Below, one piece after another: positions 58,898 through 64,000 of a DNA stretch of 64,000 bases. The position numbers and the translations under genes are program-made. The DNA is from CAWBVG01 sp963792175 (lineage in GTDB: Bacteria; Acidobacteriota; Vicinamibacteria; Vicinamibacterales; CAVVIG01). The notes under the pieces were generated by a model. That model ran no database searches, had not been told where the DNA came from, and was given only the letters and a program-made list of their open reading frames with translations. Each line of letters starts with the position of its first letter. The first letter of the stretch is position 1. The DNA is taken from the NCBI GenBank assembly GCA_963792175.1, contig CAWBVG010000007.1:117145-181144 (forward strand). The letters run 5' to 3'.

Positions 58898-59914
58898 ATG
58901 CCTGACGGAGTCTCCGAGTCAGCCGTCCGGGACGAACCTTCGCGCAAGCTGAACCTGCAGCGCGGTTACGGTCCGACGAGGCAGTTCCGGACAGTGCTTG
59001 CGCTGCGGCCGCGCCAGATCCTTTCGCTGCTCACAACGGCCTACAACGACTGGTCCTCTGATGGCGCTGACCGCCTCGGTGCGGCGCTCGCGTATTTCAC
59101 GCTGTTCTCGGTCGCGCCGGTGCTGATTGTCGTCACGGGCGTTGTTGGATTGTTCATCGGCCGCGCCGCCGCCACCGGCCAGATTGCGCCGTGGCTCGAG
59201 CGCTTCCTCAGTCCTCAAGGCGCCGAAGCGGCGCAGTTGATGCTCAAGCAGGCGGCGACGCCGGTGGGGGGAATCGTCACAACGGTCGCCGGCCTGCTCA
59301 CGCTCTTTCTCGGCACGTCGGCACTGGTCAGCGAGCTACGACACTCGCTGAACGTTGTCTGGCGGGTGCAGCAGCCTCCATCGACGGAAGCAGGCGTCCT
59401 GGCGGCGATTCGAGCAACCGCCGGGGACAGGTTGTACGCGTTCCTCATTGTCGTGGGAGCTGGCCTGCTCGTCCTCGCGTCGCTCGTCGTGAACACCGTC
59501 GTTGCCGCCGCGGCCACGTATTTTCAGGGCCGGTTGCCGATTCCGGCGGCCGTACTGCAGATCATCAACTTCGCCCTGAGCTTCGCGTTGATGGCCGCCA
59601 TGTTCACGCTCTTGTATAAAACAGTCCCGGACGCGCACGTCGCCTGGGGAGATGCCGCCATCGGCGCGCTGGCCACCGCGTTCTTCTTCACGGCAGGCAC
59701 GATGGCGCTGTCGATCTTTCTGGGAACAGCCGGCAGCGGATCGGTCTACGGCACGGCCGCCAGCGTCCTGGCCTTGCTGTTATGGGTGTATTACTCCGCG
59801 CAGGTGTTCTTCTTCGGCGCGGTGCTGACGCGCATCTTCGCGAACATGTACGGCGCGCAGATCGTTCCGCATCACCGATCGATCGCGGTGCCGTGGCGGC
59901 GCCGACCGGCATGA
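58898..59914 (+). CDS. YihY/BrkB-family membrane protein
   Basis: A 338-residue inner-membrane protein, intact. CCGGAGG at 58884-58890 selects the ATG at 58898. After a 45-residue polar N-terminus, the family blocks are DRLGAALAYFTLFSVAPVLI, VVTGVVGLFIGR, LTLFLGTSALVSELRHSLNV and ALMAAMFTLLYKTVPDAHVA. LGTAGSGSVYGTAASVLALL follows, then WVYYSAQVFFFGAVLTRIFA. Six helices are predicted. The family was once called ribonuclease BN in error; its real role (perhaps lipid or small-molecule export) is not settled. It stands between the second TonB receptor and the Mla operon, on the opposite strand from the latter. Confidence 0.87.
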   Translation: MPDGVSESAVRDEPSRKLNLQRGYGPTRQFRTVLALRPRQILSLLTTAYNDWSSDGADRLGAALAYFTLFSVAPVLIVVTGVVGLFIGRAAATGQIAPWLERFLSPQGAEAAQLMLKQAATPVGGIVTTVAGLLTLFLGTSALVSELRHSLNVVWRVQQPPSTEAGVLAAIRATAGDRLYAFLIVVGAGLLVLASLVVNTVVAAAATYFQGRLPIPAAVLQIINFALSFALMAAMFTLLYKTVPDAHVAWGDAAIGALATAFFFTAGTMALSIFLGTAGSGSVYGTAASVLALLLWVYYSAQVFFFGAVLTRIFANMYGAQIVPHHRSIAVPWRRRPA

Positions 59915-59960
59915 CCGCTTTGCGCGAAAGTCGTCCATCTCGCCCGCTAACGCGTCGGTC

Positions 59961-60053
59961 ATGGACCAAGCCGGACGGCGAGTCATCCAGCTCTATCGAG
60001 ACTGGGGAAAACCGGAAAAGGCTGCCGAGTGGGCGAAGCGGGTGGGGATCAGA
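59961..60053 (+). pseudogene. Remnant of the C-terminus of a TPR (serine/threonine kinase-type) protein
   Basis: RVIQLYRDWGKPEKAAEWAK (59979-60038) matches the characteristic end of large acidobacterial kinase-TPR proteins, where a last helix reads LYxAWGKPxKAAEWR. No other part of such a gene is present upstream; YihY ends at 59914. The frame continues without relation to the family. It appears to be a leftover of a rearrangement between YihY and mlaD. Confidence 0.5.
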
Positions 60054-61433
60054 TCATCGGCTCGCGCCGGCCAGCGCGTCCTTCCTGACGTAGAGCGCGA
60101 GTGCCACACCCGCCCACCGACTGTCGCCGGTCGGGCTGCCGACTGCCGCGTCGCCCATCGCAATGAAGTCCACCAGGCTCGATTTCCGCCGAAGGCGATC
60201 ACGCAGATAGTCGCGCACGAGCGTGGCTTGCTCGGCGGACGACAGGTATGCTGATCCGCCTTCAGCCGTTCGAGAGTAGCCCTCGACCACCAGCGGACTG
60301 TCCCGCGGAAAGCGAACAAAGTCGCCCATCGCCGAATCGAGCCGGCGCTTACCCGCATCGGTTAGGCGTTCGGTCCCGTTGGCGTCGCGCGCGAACAGCA
60401 CGTCGGCCGCGATCCAGATTCTCAGCGCGGTCCGGTCCTTGCCTGCGAGCGCCCCCGCGGCGTATGCGTCCCGGGAAATGGCATCGAGGTCGTAGAAGCC
60501 GCGCTGCCTGAAGAATCCGCGAAACAGGATGTTGCGCTTCATCGCCTCGGTGCTGTCCGCCAGATCCGACACGACTTCTTGGGTCTGTCTCAGGATGTCG
60601 CGCATGCTCTGCACCATCTGCGGCCCCCCTCCATTCGGTGCCGTGAACTCCTCCATCATGGCGCGCCCCCGATCCGTGGTCTCGCGTATGTTGCGCATCG
60701 CCTGCTCGGTCTCGCTTCCGAGCCCCGTCAATCGCCGGTACAGAGTGTCGTCGGTGACGAGTTGGCCGACCGTGCCACGACCGGCCTTCACGCCGTCCAT
60801 GACGTCTCGCGCACCGGCAAACACCTGCTGCGCCTGGTCCAGAGCCGCGGTGCCGCTCTTCGAGACGCTCCGGACCTCTTCGCCAACGCTGGCGATCATG
60901 ACGCTGGCCGATTCCGCGATCCCGGTCACCGAACCGATGGCCTGCGACGCGTCGCCCTTCAGATCGATGATCTCGCGGCTAACGGTCCTGAACGTCTCTC
61001 GACCCTCTCGAATCAGATCGGCGAACTCGATGGGATCGATGCCGTCAATCACCGCTCCAGCAGGCACGACGGGCGCGTTGTCGGTGCCCTTGCTGATTTG
61101 AAGAAACGTGCTGCCGACGATGCCGTCCGTCTGCAGTCCACACGTGGAATCGCTGCGTACGAGTTGGTGCAAGTCCTCCCGCACGCGCATCCGGACGCGA
61201 AAACGGTCAGACGGTCGGGGCGGGATCATGATCTCAAGAACCTCACCGGCGTCGAACCCGGCCAGCCGGACCTTGCCGCCGACCTGCAGCCCTGTGACCT
61301 TGCCGAACGTGGCGTTCAACTCGAACTGTTTGGCGAAAAGAAGCCGCCGGTCTCCGATGAGGAACAGCCCGCCCGCAAACAGCAGGATGCCTCCCACGAT
61401 GAAGGCACCAACGACGACCCGCATTCGACTCAT
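60054..61433 (-). CDS. mlaD: MlaD-type MCE protein with C-terminal OmpA-like domain
   Basis: A 459-residue protein of the ABC lipid-transport system. One N-terminal helix (VVVGAFIVGGILLFAGGLFL), then an MCE domain at about 35-125: FELNATFGKVTGLQVGGKVR, LAGFDAGEVLEIMIPPRPSD, STCGLQTDGIVGSTFLQISK. A long helical part (about 130-300) contains TLYRRLTGLGSETEQAMRNI and NIRETTDRGRAMMEEF, as usual. The last 110 residues resemble an OmpA-like domain: TERLTDAGKRRLDSAMGDFV, DSPLVVEGYSRTAEGGSAYL, SSAEQATLVRDYLRDRL. AGGAG seven bases upstream supports the ATG at 61431-61433. It is 40 bases after mlaF. The extra domain could bind peptidoglycan or an outer-membrane partner. The gene is intact. Confidence 0.83.
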   Translation of the reverse strand: MSRMRVVVGAFIVGGILLFAGGLFLIGDRRLLFAKQFELNATFGKVTGLQVGGKVRLAGFDAGEVLEIMIPPRPSDRFRVRMRVREDLHQLVRSDSTCGLQTDGIVGSTFLQISKGTDNAPVVPAGAVIDGIDPIEFADLIREGRETFRTVSREIIDLKGDASQAIGSVTGIAESASVMIASVGEEVRSVSKSGTAALDQAQQVFAGARDVMDGVKAGRGTVGQLVTDDTLYRRLTGLGSETEQAMRNIRETTDRGRAMMEEFTAPNGGGPQMVQSMRDILRQTQEVVSDLADSTEAMKRNILFRGFFRQRGFYDLDAISRDAYAAGALAGKDRTALRIWIAADVLFARDANGTERLTDAGKRRLDSAMGDFVRFPRDSPLVVEGYSRTAEGGSAYLSSAEQATLVRDYLRDRLRRKSSLVDFIAMGDAAVGSPTGDSRWAGVALALYVRKDALAGASR

Positions 61434-61473
61434 GATTGACTCCTAATTAGCTTGCTGGATCGCACACTGGATA

Positions 61474-62225
61474 TCAGCCCGATCCGGCGGATCTCATGAA
61501 CTCGCGTACCAGCGGATGCTCGGAGCGATCGAGCAGATCTGGCGAGCCTCGGGCGAGAATTTTCGCCTCGTGGACGAAGACCAGCTCATCGCCGATCGCT
61601 CGCGCGCTGGGGATGTTGTGCGTGACCACGACGAGCGTCGTTCCGAGCCGGCGCTTCAAATCGATGAGCAGCGCGTCGATCTCGGCGGCGGTAATGGGGT
61701 CGAGGCCGGCGCTTGGTTCGTCCGCGAGGAGAATGGGCGGCGCGAGCGCCATCGCCCGGGCGAGGCCGGCCCGTTTCTGCATCCCACCGGACAGATCGGC
61801 GGGCATCGTGTCGTAGTCCCGCTCGAGACCGACCTGCTCGAGGAGGGTCCGGACGCGTGACACGATCTCGGCATTCGAGGCGTCGGTGTGGCGCCGGAGC
61901 GGAAAGGCCGCGTGTCTCCGACCGAAAGCGAATCGAACAAGGCCGCGTTCTGGAAAAGAAAGCCGATGCGCTGCCGCGTCACGGAGAGCTGCTGCCTCGA
62001 CATCCGTGCGATATCCTTGCCCTCGACCAGCACCTGTCCAGCATCAGGCTGCATCAGTCCCACGATGTGCTTGAGCATGACGCTCTTGCCGGTCCCGCTG
62101 CGACCGAGGAGGCACAGGCCCTGCCTCGCTGGAATGGACAACGTGAGATCGTCGAGCACGTTGCGGTTCCCGAACCGCTTCGTGACATGACGGAGCTCGA
62201 TCGCCGGGACGATGTCGCTCGCCAT
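61474..62225 (-). CDS. mlaF: MlaF-type ABC transporter ATPase
   Basis: The ATPase of the retrograde/anterograde phospholipid transporter, about 250 residues. IELRHVTKRFGNRNVLDDLT opens the domain; Walker A is LLGRSGTGKSVMLKHIVGLM; the Q-loop is IGFLFQNAALFDSLSVGDT. One base shift near 61895-61905 restores the middle. The signature follows in the other frame: MPADLSGGMQKRAGLARAMA, Walker B ILLADEPSAGLDPITAAEID, and the H-loop TLVVVTHNIPSARAIGDEL. The ATG lies one base after the mlaE stop. MlaF enzymes work with an MlaB STAS protein, not found in this window. Confidence 0.88.
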
Positions 62226-62226
62226 G

Positions 62227-62991
62227 TCATGCCGGATAGAAGAAAAAAATGATCTTGACCAGCACCACGTTCGCGAGGATGAGGAGAATCGATGCGGTCA
62301 CCACGCTCTTCGTGGAGGCGCGCCCCACGCCCTCGGTGCCGCCGGTCGTGTTGACGCCGAGGTACGACGCCACCGAAGCGATGATGAACCCGAAGACCAT
62401 CGTCTTGGCGGTGGCCGGGATCAAATCAGAGAACCCGATCAACGAAAACGCCGCGTTGAAATACGTCCGAAGGGGCATGCTGGTGACCGCGGATTCGGCG
62501 GCATAGCCCCCCAGCATGCCTGTGAAGTTCATGAGCGTGGTCAGGATCGGCAGCGCGATCACGCAGGCAATCACGCGCGTCACCACGAGATACTTGAATG
62601 AATCGACAGCGGTGGCCTCGAGCGCGTCAATCTGCTCGGTCACCCGCATGGCACCAAGCTCCGCTCCGATGCCGGCCCCGATCCGGCCTGACAGCAGCAG
62701 CGCTGCGGTGAGCGGACCCGTTTCGCGTACAAGCGCGATGGCGAGGCCGGCGGGAATCAACGCCTCGGCGCCGAATCGCGCAAGCGAGGCCCTGGTGTGC
62801 ATCGACAGCACGACGCCAACCGCGAAGCCGGCCGCCGCGATGAGTGGCATGGAGCGGCAGCCGAGCTCGAAGGGCTGCCGGACGATTTCCCGGCCTTCGA
62901 ATGGCGGACGAAATGCCTCCGTGATGGAGCGGCCCGCGAACACGCCCCAGTCTCCGGCGATCTCGAGCAGGGCAATCAGCCGTTGTCGCAT
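62227..62991 (-). CDS. mlaE: MlaE-type lipid transport permease
   Basis: A 254-residue inner-membrane permease of the MlaE/YrbE family, intact. Typical blocks: FAGRSITEAFRPPFEGREIV, RQPFELGCRSMPLIAAAGFA, RETGPLTAALLLSGRIGAGI, GAELGAMRVTEQIDALEATA and VDSFKYLVVTRVIACVIALP. ATAKTMVFGFIIASVASYLG and VNTTGGTEGVGRASTKSVV follow. The EQIDAL coupling helix contacts MlaF. It is 12 bases after the BON/beta-barrel gene and one base before mlaF, so the four genes form one minus-strand operon. Confidence 0.92.
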   Translation of the reverse strand: MRQRLIALLEIAGDWGVFAGRSITEAFRPPFEGREIVRQPFELGCRSMPLIAAAGFAVGVVLSMHTRASLARFGAEALIPAGLAIALVRETGPLTAALLLSGRIGAGIGAELGAMRVTEQIDALEATAVDSFKYLVVTRVIACVIALPILTTLMNFTGMLGGYAAESAVTSMPLRTYFNAAFSLIGFSDLIPATAKTMVFGFIIASVASYLGVNTTGGTEGVGRASTKSVVTASILLILANVVLVKIIFFFYPA

Positions 62992-63003
62992 AAACCCATC
63001 CGG

Positions 63004-63947
63004 TCAAAACAGTTTGTAGGCCACTCCGGCGCTGACGAGGAGCGTGTTCGCGCGCAGGCCGCGCTTCTCTATCTGTCCCTCCTCGAAAAACGTCACAGAA
63101 GGACGCGTGACCACGTACCCGGCAGACACGTTGAACGCGGCGCGCGTATTGGCGTCATACCAGATGGTGACGCCAGGCCGCCACGCAAAGCTCGAGTCCG
63201 CCCGCAACGCGAGGAGCTTGCCAGTCGCCAGATCGTTCGTTTCGAGATGATTGAAGGAGTATCCGCCCACGAGGGACAGACTAAGGGACACGTGGTCGCC
63301 GGCCCACCTGTAGGCCGCTCCGCCCATCACCGGCTTCACGCTCATGGTTCCGAGGCGGGCGGACGAGTCGCTGCCCGAGAACACATCGACCGCAAACCAG
63401 TTGAAGTCAATCGCGGGCGAGAAGCCCGACCCCGAGCCGAACCGCACCAGCGGCCCCCATGACATTGCGCCGCTGAGGTCGTTCGAGAAGGGGATTGTCC
63501 ACGACACGGCTCCGCCGACGGCGAGCAGTCGCCGGTCGGCGGACCCTCCGGGACCTCTGACCTGGTGCGGCGCTGTTGTCCCGCCGGCGGGGAGACTGCG
63601 GCTGGCTCGCCGACCTGAACATCTGACTGGACCGCCCGCACCCCGGCGATCGCGCGAACGAGCGAAACCAGTCGCTGCGCCTCTTCATTTGAGGCGACCG
63701 AGCCTGTCAGGTGGGCGACGCCGGCCGTGACGTGGACTTCGATGCCTCGCAGACTCAGTTGCGGATCGTTGACCAGCGCCGTACGGATGCGAACCAGGGT
63801 CTGGGCGTCCTCGATTAACCTTGGGTTGACCACGGTGCGGCAGCCAACGCACAGCGCAATAGTCAGGACGGCGCAGACACCGATTCCCAACACCTCAGCG
63901 GCTAGCGCACGCCGTCGTAGCTGCTGAGTCCCGATACCGCTAGTCAT
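63004..63947 (-). CDS. BON-domain plus outer-membrane beta-barrel protein heading the Mla operon
   Basis: A protein of about 313 residues joined by one base shift at about 63530-63570. The N-terminus (AEVLGIGVCAVLTIALCVGC) is an export signal with a possible lipobox (CVGC, cysteine 36). A BON domain lies at about 48-112: LVRIRTALVNDPQLSLRGIE, VHVTAGVAHLTGSVASNEEA, VRAIAGVRAVQSDVQV. After a linker, strands of a beta-barrel follow: LLAVGGAVSWTIPFSND, PAIDFNWFAVDVFSGSD, MGGAAYRWAGDHVSLSLSLV, GGYSFNHLETND, SSFAWRPGVTIWYDANTRAA and FNVSAGYVVTRPSV. It ends LLVSAGVAYKLF with terminal Phe. If the shift is real, these would be two genes. The start ATG is 63945-63947. The window's last 53 bases show no gene. 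Confidence 0.7.
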
Positions 63948-64000
63948 CCCAGGGTATAGCAAGCAACCCTCGGGCCAGCCAGCTGATCAATCACGCAAGC

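Overview
The window is high-GC DNA from one bacterial chromosome, most likely an Acidobacteriota member near Vicinamibacteria. The grounds are family content rather than a marker gene: two Oar-like TonB-dependent receptors, a DUF1549/DUF1553 plus DUF1501 pair, PEGA, DUF4159 and DUF4097 secreted proteins, many six-bladed propellers, and an alternative complex III (ACIII) operon. Almost every long gene in some stretches (1-2.4 kb, 28-35 kb, 38.9-45 kb, 54.4-58.7 kb) is broken by single-base shifts while its protein stays conserved across frames. I read these mainly as sequencing indels, so such genes are given as whole CDSs with the shift points named.

Layout. 1-4.2 kb: urease accessory genes ureF, ureG and ureD, interrupted by a damaged serine hydrolase and a CPBP protease. 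4.2-5.8 kb: three tandem secreted proteins sharing one duplicated domain. 5.8-8.2 kb (minus): an LppX/LprAFG-type lipoprotein followed directly by a DHA2 MFS transporter, the same order as the mycobacterial LprG-P55 lipid export operon. 8.3-18.0 kb (plus): a collinear run of a cytochrome c/PHM-like copper monooxygenase, an unknown secreted partner, a small cytochrome c, ACIII genes actA-actB1-actB2-actC-actD, and a PAL-like propeller. 18-28 kb: cupin, TIGR00300 protein, DUF4159, PEGA proteins and glcDEF. 28.2-33.8 kb: DUF1549/1553-DUF1501 pair and an AraC regulator. 33.9-36.1 kb: lnt and a lytic transglycosylase. 36.3-47.6 kb: two PAL-family propellers (one with its catalytic residues lost), a TonB receptor, a PD40-amidohydrolase, and a second PHM-like plus partner pair. 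47.7-54 kb: YeiH-type exporter, DUF4097 protein, omega subunit, two unknown genes and a sensor kinase. 54-58.7 kb: ROK regulator with a palindromic operator-promoter, then a second TonB receptor. 58.9-63.9 kb: YihY protein and an Mla-type lipid transport operon headed by a BON/beta-barrel protein.

The most interesting reading is a bacterial counterpart of peptide alpha-amidation. Two loci each hold a cytochrome c-fused, PHM-like copper monooxygenase with all six copper ligands visible, a conserved unknown partner, and at least one PAL-like propeller with the zinc histidines and catalytic Tyr/Arg. In the first locus ACIII genes lie between them. This suggests that electrons for the copper enzyme come from the quinol pool through cytochrome c rather than from ascorbate. 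This is inference from motifs and gene order.

Intergenic DNA carries several repeat types: long imperfect inverted repeats built of short AT- or purine-rich units, a dispersed 67-69 bp palindromic element in two opposite copies, a GCAGGCCTTCAGGCCTGC-type palindrome, and a paired 25 bp palindrome. Several run into the ends of coding regions. I saw no tRNA, rRNA, CRISPR array, insertion sequence or phage gene, and no gene-free stretch over 300 bases.
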